Position numbers and translations under genes: made by a program. A stretch of DNA of 64,000 nucleotides from an uncultured Flavobacteriales bacterium (GTDB taxonomy: Bacteria > Bacteroidota > Bacteroidia > Flavobacteriales_D > Sanyastnellaceae), in contig CALKFF010000009.1 in NCBI GenBank assembly GCA_938084585.1, positions 1-64,000 of the forward strand. The letters are read 5' to 3'. Positions 8,482-16,377 of the stretch are shown one piece after another (the first letter of the stretch is position 1; every line of letters begins with the position of its first letter). The notes below the pieces were generated by a model, which was given only the letters and a program-made list of their open reading frames with translations, was not told the DNA's origin and did not search any database.

Positions 8482-8937
8482 ATGAAGAACGTGGCGACGT
8501 TTGGCCTTTGTGTGGGTCTGGTTTGGAGCGTTGGATGTACTCCGGGTTCTGAACCTGATGACGTGCAACCTCGGTTGGCCCCAAGCCAGCCCAACGGCTT
8601 GTCTGAATTGGCTGGCACCATGGTCGCCATGGACGACCAACTTGCGCGGATCCTGAAGGACATGGACACCGAAGGGTTTGTCTGGGAAGGACAGTCCTTG
8701 GATGTGCACAGCTTGATGGACCGTCACCCCACCGACGAGACCATGGTCAACGGCCACTTTGAGGACCACGCGCCCCTGTACCGCCAAGCGATTGCCCAAT
8801 TCAACGCGTCGCCAAGTGCACAAGCCTTCAACCACGTGGTGGACGCCTGCAAGAACTGCCACCTGGGCACCTGCCCCGGCCCGCTCGAACGCATCGAAAA
8901 GCGGCGGGTTGCGAGCGACGCAGGCGTGCGTCACTGA
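8482..8937 (+). CDS. Small CxxCH haem-binding lipoprotein, cytochrome c-prime-like
   Basis: A 151-residue protein with a signal peptide and lipobox SVGC (C19). The mature part looks helical, with a MDDQLARILKDMD helix early and one CKNCH haem-attachment motif near the C-terminus, followed by TCPGPLERIEK. A single late CxxCH in a helical protein is the architecture of c-prime/c556-type cytochromes, and the Cys-Pro-Gly-Pro tail recurs in Bacteroidota homologues. A soluble electron-transfer or gas-binding role is inference. It starts 1 bp after the DUF4920 stop and ends the operon; the convergent HEAT-like gene begins 3 bp further. Confidence 0.7.
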   Translation: MKNVATFGLCVGLVWSVGCTPGSEPDDVQPRLAPSQPNGLSELAGTMVAMDDQLARILKDMDTEGFVWEGQSLDVHSLMDRHPTDETMVNGHFEDHAPLYRQAIAQFNASPSAQAFNHVVDACKNCHLGTCPGPLERIEKRRVASDAGVRH

Positions 8938-8940
8938 CAA

Positions 8941-9453
8941 TCACATCAACGTGTCCTGGAGCATGGCCAAGTGGGCCTTCATGCCTTCCAGGAACGGGGC
9001 AATGTCTTTCTTGGAGTCGTCTCCCATGGCTTCTCCGACGATCACTTGGGCCTCAAGCAGGTCTTTCTCGTCCTGCACGGTTTCCACCTGCTCCAACAAC
9101 GTGGCCCCTTCCATGGCTTGCTTGAAATCCCCTTGACAGGCCACTTCCACCACCAGCGCCAGGCGGCCGTCGCACATGAATCCGCAACTCCACAGGCATT
9201 GAAGGATGTCCCCGGCCACATGGGCCAGCTTGGGGTCGGTGAGGGCTTCCAGGAAAATGTCTTCCGCCGCAGACAGCTTCATGGAGGAAAGCATGCCAAG
9301 CATCTCTTCACGCAAGGCGTCGTCTTTGCGCGTGGCGAACGCCTCGAGCAAGGGACGAATGGACGCTTGGGTTCCTTTGTCGTGGATGGTTTTCAGGGCC
9401 TTGGACACCACCCCGTCTTCCTTGCTGGTCAACCCCAAAATGTGCTTGCTCAT
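8941..9453 (-). CDS. HEAT-repeat-like hypothetical protein
   Basis: A 170-residue cytoplasmic protein without signal or membrane segments. It is made of helical pairs resembling HEAT/PBS-lyase repeats (ALKTIHDKGTQASIRPLLEA, REEMLGMLSSMKLSAAED, LTDPKLAHVAGDILQCLWS). No catalytic motif is visible and no function is assigned. The ATG at 9453 overlaps the stop of the NUDIX gene (ATGA), so the two are probably co-translated. The frame is open upstream, but that region encodes the NUDIX protein in another frame. Confidence 0.75.
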   Translation of the reverse strand: MSKHILGLTSKEDGVVSKALKTIHDKGTQASIRPLLEAFATRKDDALREEMLGMLSSMKLSAAEDIFLEALTDPKLAHVAGDILQCLWSCGFMCDGRLALVVEVACQGDFKQAMEGATLLEQVETVQDEKDLLEAQVIVGEAMGDDSKKDIAPFLEGMKAHLAMLQDTLM

Positions 9454-10142
9454 GGCTGAAAAATTCTGGGTGCAAAGGAAGGGGGAAAACCCGCTCCATG
9501 ACAAAGGCTCAGCACCTCCGCCGTCATCATGGCGGTGGCACCCCACAACACAGCCTTCCCCACGTCGCAGCCCGGCGACACGACGGTGCCCCGCCGACTT
9601 GCAATGCGTTTTGTGGGCCAGGCTTTCCCTGCAGCTGGCAGATCGGACAAAGGGGTGATCAAAATCTCGGCCACCTCGGTGGGCTCCTTGACGAACTGAG
9701 GCAGCTCGTCCACCACCGCCAACACAGGCTGCACCCAAAACGAGCTCGGGGGGATGTACAAGGGCGTCATCGCACCGACCAAATGCGTCCGGTCCAAGGC
9801 CACCCCCACCTCCTCTTCAAACTCACGGAGGGCGGTTCGGACCAAGTCGGACCCGTCCGAGGCCTCTTCTGCCCCGCCGGGGAAGGAGAGCTGACCGCTG
9901 TGCGGAGAGCCATCTTGGGTGCGACGCATGAACACCAGGGACCATTGGTCTCGGGCGTTGGGACACAACAAGGCCACCACGCCCGCGCGGCGTGCCGCGC
10001 GGTCCTCCGTCATCCCCTCCTTGGGACGCCCCGGGGGACACGCCAATTTCTGGGCCGACCAGCCCGGGAGCCCGTGGGACGCCACATGGCCACGCAAGAG
10101 CTTGATGGCCGCACCTTCCGCTCGTTCAAAATCCCGGATCAT
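9450..10142 (-). CDS. NUDIX hydrolase, CoA pyrophosphatase-like (NudL/YeaB type)
   Basis: A 230-residue protein. The NUDIX box reads GGAEEASDGSDL then ALREFEEEVGV, with the aspartate variant seen in CoA pyrophosphatases, and it is preceded by the CoA-specific block MRRTQDGSPHSGQLSFPGG. It is predicted to cleave CoA or acyl-CoA to 4'-phosphopantetheine and adenosine 3',5'-bisphosphate with Mg or Mn. The start at 10142 (MIRDFERAEG) leaves a 41 bp spacer to the divergent aat; longer in-frame starts would overlap aat. Confidence 0.85.
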   Translation of the reverse strand: MIRDFERAEGAAIKLLRGHVASHGLPGWSAQKLACPPGRPKEGMTEDRAARRAGVVALLCPNARDQWSLVFMRRTQDGSPHSGQLSFPGGAEEASDGSDLVRTALREFEEEVGVALDRTHLVGAMTPLYIPPSSFWVQPVLAVVDELPQFVKEPTEVAEILITPLSDLPAAGKAWPTKRIASRRGTVVSPGCDVGKAVLWGATAMMTAEVLSLCHGAGFPPSFAPRIFQP

Positions 10143-10183
10143 GTTGCAAAGGAACGCACGGATGAAGGCCGTTTCTTTGCCGC

Positions 10184-10885
10184 ATGAAGATTCACCTGCT
10201 CGACGCAGACCTCCACTTCCCTCCCGTGTCCGCCGCAGGCGACCATGGGTTGCTTGCGGTTGGAGGGGATCTTTCCCCGGCGCGCTTGATGGCCGCCTAC
10301 GAACACGGCACCTTTCCATGGTTCATGGAGGACGAACCCATCATGTGGTGGGCCCCACCCGAACGCGCCGTGTTGCCTACCCAAGGGTTGAAGGTGACCA
10401 AAAGCATGAGGAACATCCTCAACCGTCGGCCGTTCCGCATCACCATGGACCGATGCTTTGAGGAGGTGGTGCGGCAATGTCAACAAGCCCCGCGTGACGG
10501 CGAAGGCACGTGGATCACCGACGACATCGTGGACGCATACGCGGCGCTGCACGACCTGGGCGTGGCCCACTCGGTCGAGGCTTGGCGAGACGACGAACTC
10601 GTGGGCGGCTTGTACGGGGTCTCCTTGGGACGGATGTTTTTTGGCGAAAGCATGTTTTCCACGCAATCCAACGCGAGCAAAGTGGCGTTCATTCAGTTGG
10701 TGCGCTGGTTGGCCTTGAATGGGTTTGGGCCTGTGGATTGCCAAATCATGAACCCGCACCTCGCCTCCCTGGGTGCTGTGCCGTGGCCGCGGGCTCAGTT
10801 TCAAACCCAATTGAACCTCTTCCTTCACGCCGCACCCACCATGACAGGGCCTTGGACCCCGCACGAACATCATTTGAACGCATGA
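10184..10885 (+). CDS. aat: Leucyl/phenylalanyl-tRNA--protein transferase
   Basis: A 233-residue cytoplasmic enzyme that transfers Leu or Phe from charged tRNA to N-terminal Arg/Lys of proteins, marking them for the N-degron (ClpAP) pathway. Family blocks are intact: LLAVGGDLSPARLMAAY, GTFPWF, IMWWAPPERAVL, GTWITDDIVDAYAALH, HSVEAW, GGLYGVSLGRMFFGESMFS and NASKVAF. Length is normal. Its stop overlaps the start of the next gene (ATGA at 10882-10885). Confidence 0.96.
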   Translation: MKIHLLDADLHFPPVSAAGDHGLLAVGGDLSPARLMAAYEHGTFPWFMEDEPIMWWAPPERAVLPTQGLKVTKSMRNILNRRPFRITMDRCFEEVVRQCQQAPRDGEGTWITDDIVDAYAALHDLGVAHSVEAWRDDELVGGLYGVSLGRMFFGESMFSTQSNASKVAFIQLVRWLALNGFGPVDCQIMNPHLASLGAVPWPRAQFQTQLNLFLHAAPTMTGPWTPHEHHLNA

Positions 10886-11367
10886 CCGCCAACACGACCC
10901 GGGAAGCCATTCAACCGCGCCACCGCAACGCATGGATCAAATGGCTCGTGTTGCGCGCCTTGGGGATGCGAGGATGGCGTGTGCGAGGCCGGTTTCCCAA
11001 GCCGTTTTGGCGCACCCTTGTGGTCATGCACGCCCCTTTCGCCTGGCAAGTGACTTGGGCCAAGTGGCTGTACCCCGTGCAATCCATCCAGGTGAAGCCA
11101 GGTTGCGAAGGACATGTGCTGAAGGAAGCATGGTCCTCTGGGAAATGTGTCGTCCTCCACACCGACGGCAGCAACGCACAATTGGAACAGGTCCAAACTT
11201 GGGCCAAATCCTGTGGGGCGCGCCTCACCCTTTGTGCATGGGAGTCGAAACGCAGGTTCTTTCACGTCCATGCGCCCTTCAAACCGTCGAAGCACGCCGA
11301 GAGAGACGTGCATTACATGGCGCGGTACTTCAAGTATTTCCTACAGACTCACTCTGATTCTGAGTGA
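10882..11367 (+). CDS. Degenerate lysophospholipid-acyltransferase-like protein
   Basis: A 161-residue protein, shorter than typical Bacteroidota 1-acylglycerol-3-phosphate acyltransferases (about 180-200). The N-terminal block GWRVRGRFPK then TLVVMHAPFAWQ lines up with the family pattern GWxIxGxFP ... APHTSNWD, but the HxxxxD catalytic aspartate is a Trp here. The second block reads LHTDGSN where PEGTR is expected. The C-terminal CGARLTLCAWESKRRFF and DVHYMARYFKYF resemble the family ends. It is probably inactive as an acyltransferase, either a pseudoenzyme or a decayed copy; the intact frame and its translational coupling to aat argue for some retained role. Alignment done by eye only. Confidence 0.5.
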   Translation: MTANTTREAIQPRHRNAWIKWLVLRALGMRGWRVRGRFPKPFWRTLVVMHAPFAWQVTWAKWLYPVQSIQVKPGCEGHVLKEAWSSGKCVVLHTDGSNAQLEQVQTWAKSCGARLTLCAWESKRRFFHVHAPFKPSKHAERDVHYMARYFKYFLQTHSDSE

Positions 11368-11377
11368 GTTGAGGAAG

Positions 11378-11452
11378 CTATCCACAGGTTGTTCACAATC
11401 TCAGAAAACCCGTGGAAAACCCGTGAACAACGGGGGAGCGCCTTTTTCCACA
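11378..11452. other. Cluster of DnaA-box-like 9-mers
   Basis: This 146 bp gap between the acyltransferase-like and winged-helix genes holds CTATCCACA (11378-11386), TTGTTCACA (11389-11397), TTTTCCACG on the minus strand (11411-11419), TTGTTCACG on the minus strand (11422-11430) and TTTTCCACA (11444-11452). Two fit TTnTnCACA exactly and three have one mismatch. There is no strongly AT-rich unwinding element. It could be an origin segment, a DnaA-titration site or a DnaA-regulated promoter. Confidence 0.4.
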
Positions 11453-11513
11453 GCTCCAGAGGAAAAGTCCTTTCTTGCTGTTCAAATCTCTCACCTACCA
11501 AACGCCTGAACCC

Positions 11514-11795
11514 ATGAAATCCTTGGACAAATACGACCACATGATTCTCGACATCATTCACATGCACAAGGTTGAGAATCAATGTCACATCCGTTTGGCC
11601 GTGCTGGAGCGCAACTTCTGGAAGCGCATTGAAGAAGATACGGATCTCCATGTGGGCAAGGCCCGCATTGGCGAGCGCATCACCAACTTGTACCTCGACG
11701 GCCTGATCCAAAACAAGGATGGCTACGCCCTGACGAAGAAGGGCCGTGAGCAATTGGCGCTCGCTCCTTGGAAGCAGGAGGCTGTCCAGGGCTGA
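11514..11795 (+). CDS. Small winged-helix-like protein, unknown function
   Basis: A 93-residue cytoplasmic protein. It reads as a compact helical N-terminus (YDHMILDIIHMHKVENQCHI) followed by a winged-helix-like segment with RIGERITNLYLDGLIQNKDG and a closing YALTKKGREQLAL, a pattern shared with MarR/PadR-type reader domains where the wing precedes the last helix. DNA binding is inference; no family name is assigned. A strong intrinsic terminator follows directly, and the gene sits behind the DnaA-box-like cluster. Confidence 0.75.
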   Translation: MKSLDKYDHMILDIIHMHKVENQCHIRLAVLERNFWKRIEEDTDLHVGKARIGERITNLYLDGLIQNKDGYALTKKGREQLALAPWKQEAVQG

Positions 11796-11814
11796 GTCTT
11801 ACCAACCTCCAACA

Positions 11815-11846
11815 AAAAAGGCGATCCGATTGGATCGCCTTTTTTG
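11815..11846. terminator. Bidirectional intrinsic terminator
   Basis: The stem GGCGATCC / GGATCGCC (11820-11839) has a 4-base loop and is flanked by an A-run on the left and a T-run on the right. It can therefore end transcription of the winged-helix gene on plus and of the convergent 49-residue gene on minus. Confidence 0.85.
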
Positions 11847-11867
11847 TTGCCCTGCTGGGGGCAAGCA

Positions 11868-12017
11868 TCAAGATTCTTCCAGAATCTCGAGGCCTGGGAA
11901 CTTCTCCTTCCAGTAGGCCAACTTGCTCTCGTCCCGCACCGTGATCACGGTGCGGCGGTCCAAGCGAACCTTGATGTTGGGCTGCAATTCCTTGGCGGAC
12001 TTTTTTCTTCTGGCCAT
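11868..12017 (-). CDS. Conserved small basic protein (49 residues), unknown
   Basis: A tiny basic protein beginning MARRKKSAKELQPNIKV and ending with an acidic KFPGLEILEES tail; the middle RLDRRTVITVRDESKLAYW looks like a short beta-hairpin plus helix. The frame can be extended to an ATG at 12071, but the ATG at 12017 gives the natural basic start. No function is known to me. It is convergent to the winged-helix gene across the shared terminator and stands alone on its strand, with 123 bp of non-coding DNA between it and the transporter gene. Confidence 0.6.
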   Translation of the reverse strand: MARRKKSAKELQPNIKVRLDRRTVITVRDESKLAYWKEKFPGLEILEES

Positions 12018-12140
12018 GTTCTTAAGGTCTTTTCCCGTTAGGGTGCTGCTAGATAACTCCTTTTGAGCCAAAAAAGTTGCGTTCTGTTCAAAAACTCGAC
12101 GACGACGTTAAGGAATCTTGACGTTCCGCCTCTCTTCAAA

Positions 12141-13472
12141 TCAAGTCGCTCGGGGCACCAACCGACCTGCATACCATGCGATGTACGCGTAGCACATCGC
12201 GGGCAACAGGAAGGCCACTTCAAAACTGACGCCGTCCACCAAGGCACCAACGGCCGGCGGAATGAACGCCCCTCCCACAATGGCCGTGCAGAGCAATCCT
12301 GAGCCTTGGGGCTTCCCTTCCCCCAGGTCCTCAATGGCCAAGGTGAAGATGGTCGGAAACATGATGCTGTTGAAGAAGCCCACGCCGAGCAAGTACAACA
12401 ACGCAGGGACACCGGACAACGAGGTGGAAACGCAAATCAACACCACGGCACACGACCCCGCCACGGTCAACAGTTTGGATGGTGAGATCCACCCCATCAG
12501 TCCAGAACCTGCGAAACGGCCCAGCATGGCCCCGCCCCAATAGAACGTCAACAATGCGCCCAACACCCCTTTGGCATCAAGCCCAGACACGTCAATGCCT
12601 TTGATGAAGGCCGCCACCCCAGCCATGGCACCAAGCACCTCGCTGGACTGGATGTCTTCCAGGATGTCCAAAGACAGACCGTAGCTCACCATGTAGGAGC
12701 CCAAGGCCACCTCGGCCCCGACGTACACGAAGATGGCCAAGGCGCCGAAGCGCAACTTGCGGTTTTGGAAGACCTGGGCGTAGCTCGTCCCGTTGCCCTC
12801 GTCTCGATGGCCCAAAATTTTGGGAAGTTGGATGACACCCACGACGCCTGCCAGCAAGAAGAAGGCCAGCGCCAGCAGCACGAAGGGAACCTGCACAGCC
12901 GAAGCCTCCGCCGTGAAGTATGCTTGGCGCTCGGCCTCAGCCAGCGCGTCGATGGCCTCGCCGGTCAGGATTTGGTCTCCCAGAAGGAAGCTCGCTGCCA
13001 CCACAGGCGCGATGGTCGTCCCAAATGAATTGAACGCTTGAGACAGGTTGAGCCTCGCCGAAGCGGATTCCTCCGGGCCGAGCACACTGATGTAAGGATT
13101 GGCGGCCACCTGCAACACCGTGATGCCTCCAGCCACCACGAACAACGCCAGCAAAAACAAAGGATACAAGCGTGTGGCAGCCGCAGGATAAAACAGCAGA
13201 CAGCCCAACCCTGCCGTGGCCAAGCCCACCAAAATGCCTCGTTGGTAGCCAATCTTTGAAATCAGGTTTCCGCCAGGAATGGACAGCACCCCGTAGGCTG
13301 CAAACCAGGCGAACTGGACCAAGCCAGCCTGGAGGAATGTCAATTCGAACACGTCCTTCAACCGGGGAATCAACGCATCCACCAAAACGGTGATGAACCC
13401 CCACATGAAAAACAAGGAGGTGACTGCCACGAAGGCGCCGCGCAAACTGCGGCCAGAAAAGGAATCGGTCAT
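12141..13472 (-). CDS. Sugar MFS transporter, FucP (glucose/galactose:H+ symporter) family
   Basis: A 443-residue inner-membrane protein with about 12 helices. FucP-family blocks are clear: FFMWGFITVLVDALIPRLKD in helix 1, FAAYGVLSIPGGNLISKIGYQRG, ANPYISVLGPEESASARLNL, and AFNSFGTTIAPVVA. It is predicted to import a hexose or related sugar with protons; specificity cannot be read from sequence. It is monocistronic, with 18 bp between its ATG and the stop of the upstream T9SS cargo gene on the same strand. Confidence 0.92.
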   Translation of the reverse strand: MTDSFSGRSLRGAFVAVTSLFFMWGFITVLVDALIPRLKDVFELTFLQAGLVQFAWFAAYGVLSIPGGNLISKIGYQRGILVGLATAGLGCLLFYPAAATRLYPLFLLALFVVAGGITVLQVAANPYISVLGPEESASARLNLSQAFNSFGTTIAPVVAASFLLGDQILTGEAIDALAEAERQAYFTAEASAVQVPFVLLALAFFLLAGVVGVIQLPKILGHRDEGNGTSYAQVFQNRKLRFGALAIFVYVGAEVALGSYMVSYGLSLDILEDIQSSEVLGAMAGVAAFIKGIDVSGLDAKGVLGALLTFYWGGAMLGRFAGSGLMGWISPSKLLTVAGSCAVVLICVSTSLSGVPALLYLLGVGFFNSIMFPTIFTLAIEDLGEGKPQGSGLLCTAIVGGAFIPPAVGALVDGVSFEVAFLLPAMCYAYIAWYAGRLVPRAT

Positions 13473-13490
13473 GAGAAAGGTGGTAAGGTT

Positions 13491-15695
13491 TCAGCGCATC
13501 AAGTGCACGAAGCCACGGAACTCCTGGGCGTCGGTGTCGAAGCCAGCGGCCTTGATCACCCAATGGTACACCCCGTTGGGCGCGTAGTGCGTGCCTCCGT
13601 CCACGTCCCCCACCCAAGCCGCGTCCATGTCCGTGCTGTGGTAGACTTCCTCGCCCCAGCGGTTGTAGATCCAAATCTTAAACAACCGCACCTGGCGCCC
13701 TGTGATTTCCAAAGCGTCGTTCAACCCGTCGTTGTCAGGCGTGAACGCGGTGGGGATGTAAAACAGCACGTCGCCGTAGATGTCCATGACCGCGTCGTCG
13801 GAACAACCAATGTTGGTCGTGACGTACACTTTGGCTTCGTATTGGGACAACCCATCGTACGTGTGGGTGGGAGCGCGCTCGTACGCCACGTTTCCATCTC
13901 CGAATTCCCAGACGTAGAAGTAGGCGCCCTCGAAGGGCTCCACTGGGTCGGTCAAGACATCAAAAGCGTAAGTGTCGTCGCCAAGGCTCTCGCGCACGAT
14001 GGTCGTTTTGACCGTCTGCACGTCCACCTTGGTGGACGCGAACTCTGAATAATCGCAGTTGTCGACCACCACCACTTCGTACTCCGTGCTTTCGTCAGGA
14101 TCGACCACGTGAATCAATTCCTCGTCGTTGAAGTCGTCCCATTGGATTTGGTAGGGCGGTTGGCCACCTTGAATTTCAAGTTCCATGACCGCTGCAGCGC
14201 CGTTGCACAACAAGGTGTCGTTGGGCATGGTCAGTTCAAGGGCGTCGTACGGCACTTCAAACAAGCCCTGGAGGTAGACCTCCCGTCCGCAGCCGTCTTC
14301 CATGTACACTTCCATCAACGAACTGGTCAATGATTGGTAGTTGACGCACTGGTCCGACCCGAAATCCACCCCGTTGATGGTCCAGTAATAATCCACAGGT
14401 GGATAGGCGTATGCCGGGTCTTGAATCAGTTCGATGCACACCTCCTCCGACTGGTCGCATGGCACCGTCACCAATTCTGGCATGGTGGCCTCGAAAGGAG
14501 GCGTGTCGTAGATGATGATGGTGATTTCGCTCTCAATCGTCCCGCTCGTCACCTTCAAGTACAGTGTCTCTGTGCCTTCATCGATGTCGTCTTGGGGCAC
14601 TTCGAACGTCAAAGAGATGCCGTATTCCCCCACAGGAATGGCCGCCGAAGATGGCAACCCCAGCAAATCTTCGTCCAAGGTGGCTTCCGACCCTGGCGCC
14701 GCGGTCAAATCGAAGGGGAACGGAAAGAGCGACGACACCGCGCAAGGACGGCTGATGGTGATGGTGGCTGGCCCACAATCCTCCCATGCGCAGTAAATGA
14801 TCTGGTCGTCGTTGGGGTCCGGGTCGCACTCCGGTGCCGCTTGCGACTCGTACGTGGTCGGAATCGGCGACCCAAAACTGCCTTCCTCCAAAATCACCAC
14901 GGAATCCAAAATCGTGTCCGTCCCGTCGCCAATGGCCAACTTGATGTGGTACGTCTCCCCGCAAATGACAGGATACACCGCAGTCAACACGGTGGTGTAT
15001 CCGTTCATGCAAACGTCATCTGGCGCCTCGTTCAGGATGTAATACTCCGCATTCAGAGCGCCGTTCACAGAGCTGATGGTGATGGGCAGTTCAGGATCTG
15101 AATCAGGAACGCTTGCGATGTTGATGGCCTGACCCGGGAACGCCCCAGGTGCGTCGTAAGGCCCATTGATGCCGGCCCCCGAAAGGAAGAAGGCGAAAAT
15201 GTCGTTGTACTGAGAGTTTTCCCAGGCCTCGTACTCACTGGACCCAAACACGTAGTTGAACGACACGTAGTCGCCGGCAGGATCGAAGTCGAATTCCAAC
15301 ACGCACAAGTCGTTCACACTGGTCACCGAAAACGCCTGACCAATCAAGGGTGGCACGCTGTTCGCAATGTCCAGCAAGTCGTTGTCTGTGGGGTTGCCCC
15401 CGGAGCAATTCAAGCATCCTGCTCCAGCACAAAAGGCGTCCGCGGCGTTGCCCGAACTCAACACCAAGCCGCCGTTGATGGGAAAGCCCACGTCGTCGCC
15501 CCCAGTCATGTAACCGATTTGCTCGGTGGAGCCGATGAAATTGACGTTGGTGGCGGTGACCCCCTCCCCAAGCAACACGTCGTTGACGTATTGCTCAATC
15601 GTCAGGCTTTGGTCCACGTCAACTTGAGCCGTGGCCCCAAAGGACAGCATGGCCAACAAGGGCAACGCCAAAAGGCGGTTGAAATGTTCAAGCAT
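13491..15695 (-). CDS. Secreted choice-of-anchor L protein with T9SS type B (CHU_C) sorting domain
   Basis: A 734-residue exported protein with a signal peptide (LLALPLLAMLSFGATAQ). Residues about 28-270 form a choice-of-anchor L domain (YMTGGDDVGFPINGGLVLSSG; FNYVFGSSEYEAWENS). Ig-like/PKD-type segments follow, then a PKD domain with YVWEFGDGNVAY and a C-terminal gliding-motility type B domain (PTAFTPDNDGLNDAL, IYNRWGEEVY, PNGVYHWVIKA). It is predicted to be exported by T9SS and held at the cell surface or released; adhesion is the usual guess. A TATCTTGT box lies at 15717-15724 (minus). It lies downstream of the ECF sigma gene on the same strand. Confidence 0.88.
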   Translation of the reverse strand: MLEHFNRLLALPLLAMLSFGATAQVDVDQSLTIEQYVNDVLLGEGVTATNVNFIGSTEQIGYMTGGDDVGFPINGGLVLSSGNAADAFCAGAGCLNCSGGNPTDNDLLDIANSVPPLIGQAFSVTSVNDLCVLEFDFDPAGDYVSFNYVFGSSEYEAWENSQYNDIFAFFLSGAGINGPYDAPGAFPGQAINIASVPDSDPELPITISSVNGALNAEYYILNEAPDDVCMNGYTTVLTAVYPVICGETYHIKLAIGDGTDTILDSVVILEEGSFGSPIPTTYESQAAPECDPDPNDDQIIYCAWEDCGPATITISRPCAVSSLFPFPFDLTAAPGSEATLDEDLLGLPSSAAIPVGEYGISLTFEVPQDDIDEGTETLYLKVTSGTIESEITIIIYDTPPFEATMPELVTVPCDQSEEVCIELIQDPAYAYPPVDYYWTINGVDFGSDQCVNYQSLTSSLMEVYMEDGCGREVYLQGLFEVPYDALELTMPNDTLLCNGAAAVMELEIQGGQPPYQIQWDDFNDEELIHVVDPDESTEYEVVVVDNCDYSEFASTKVDVQTVKTTIVRESLGDDTYAFDVLTDPVEPFEGAYFYVWEFGDGNVAYERAPTHTYDGLSQYEAKVYVTTNIGCSDDAVMDIYGDVLFYIPTAFTPDNDGLNDALEITGRQVRLFKIWIYNRWGEEVYHSTDMDAAWVGDVDGGTHYAPNGVYHWVIKAAGFDTDAQEFRGFVHLMR

Positions 15696-15751
15696 GGCAG
15701 GTGGTCAACTCTGCCGACAAGATACACGAAGAAGCGACGTGACGTGACGCC

Positions 15752-16258
15752 TCAATTTTGATAGTCCACCAAAGAAGCAGAGAGCTTCTTGCGGGCGTGG
15801 AAAATGCGCGATTTCACAGTGCCCATGGGGATTTCCATTTCTGCCGCAATCTCGTCGTAGTGGTACCCGTCAAGGAACATGGTGAATGGCTTGCGGAAGT
15901 CAGGCTTGAGTTCGTTGATGGCGCCCAAGATGTCGGACTGGTTGATCTCTGTGGTCACCGTGTCCACACGGTAATCTTGGCTCGCGTTGATGAAGTATTG
16001 GTTCTCCGTGCTGTCGAGCACCGTGTTCTGAAACTTCTTGCGCTTGTAGTTGTTGATGAAGATGTTGCGCATGATGGTGTACAGCCACCCCTTCATGTTG
16101 GTCCCCTCCTTGAAGTTGTTCTTGTATCTCAGGGCCTTGACCATGGTGTCTTGAACCAAGTCGTCGGCGTCGGCCCCGTTCCTTGTGAAACCGAGTGCAA
16201 AACCGCGCAAGAAGTCAGACTGGCTGACCAAGAGTTGATTGAATTCGAGGGTGCTCAT
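15752..16258 (-). CDS. ECF-type RNA polymerase sigma factor
   Basis: A 168-residue sigma-70 family factor. Region 2 has ADDLVQDTMVKALRYKNNF and NMKGWLYTIMRNIFINNYK; region 4 has YHYDEIAAEMEIPMGTVKSRIFHARKKL. No anti-sigma gene is adjacent. The ATG at 16258 was chosen because the longer frame runs through the AT-rich regulatory spacer. It lies directly downstream of the MerR/B12-type regulator, separated by 152 bp with a promoter and repeated GTTnAAC sites, so it is probably the regulator's target. In other Bacteroidota such sigma/MerR pairs sit with carotenoid genes; here the next gene is a T9SS cargo protein. Confidence 0.92.
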   Translation of the reverse strand: MSTLEFNQLLVSQSDFLRGFALGFTRNGADADDLVQDTMVKALRYKNNFKEGTNMKGWLYTIMRNIFINNYKRKKFQNTVLDSTENQYFINASQDYRVDTVTTEINQSDILGAINELKPDFRKPFTMFLDGYHYDEIAAEMEIPMGTVKSRIFHARKKLSASLVDYQN

Positions 16259-16289
16259 CACAAACCGTTTTTTGTTTAACGAACTGAAG

Positions 16290-16320
16290 CAAAGATTAAA
16301 CAAACCTCTCCTCGCGCCAA
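16290..16320 (-). promoter_or_regulatory. Putative promoter of the ECF sigma gene
   Basis: On the minus strand, TTG (16320-16318) is followed by 19 bp and then TAATCTTTG (16298-16290), close to the Bacteroidota -33/-7 pattern TTG-N19-TAnnTTTG but with one extra base inside the -7 box. It predicts a leader of about 25 bases before the ATG at 16258. Confidence 0.5.
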
Positions 16321-16330
16321 CTTTTTGTTC

Positions 16331-16377
16331 AACGTTTTTCAAAAAACGTTCAACATTTTTTCAGGAAATCCTGAAAA
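16331..16377. repeat. Two short perfect inverted repeats
   Basis: AACGTTTTT / AAAAACGTT (16331-16339 and 16342-16350, 2-base loop) and TTTTCAGGA / TCCTGAAAA (16358-16366 and 16369-16377, 2-base loop). The first lies between two GTTCAAC sites and shares bases with both. The second, read on minus, lies upstream of the sigma promoter. They may be operator dyads or the terminator of the regulator gene that ends at 16411. Confidence 0.5.

Noticed and set aside
16362-16377. TCAGGA/TCCTGA hairpin as a clear terminator of the MerR gene
   Set aside because: The minus strand has A-runs and T-runs on both sides, but the stem is short and AT-rich and sits among operator-like sites, so its role is left open under repeats.
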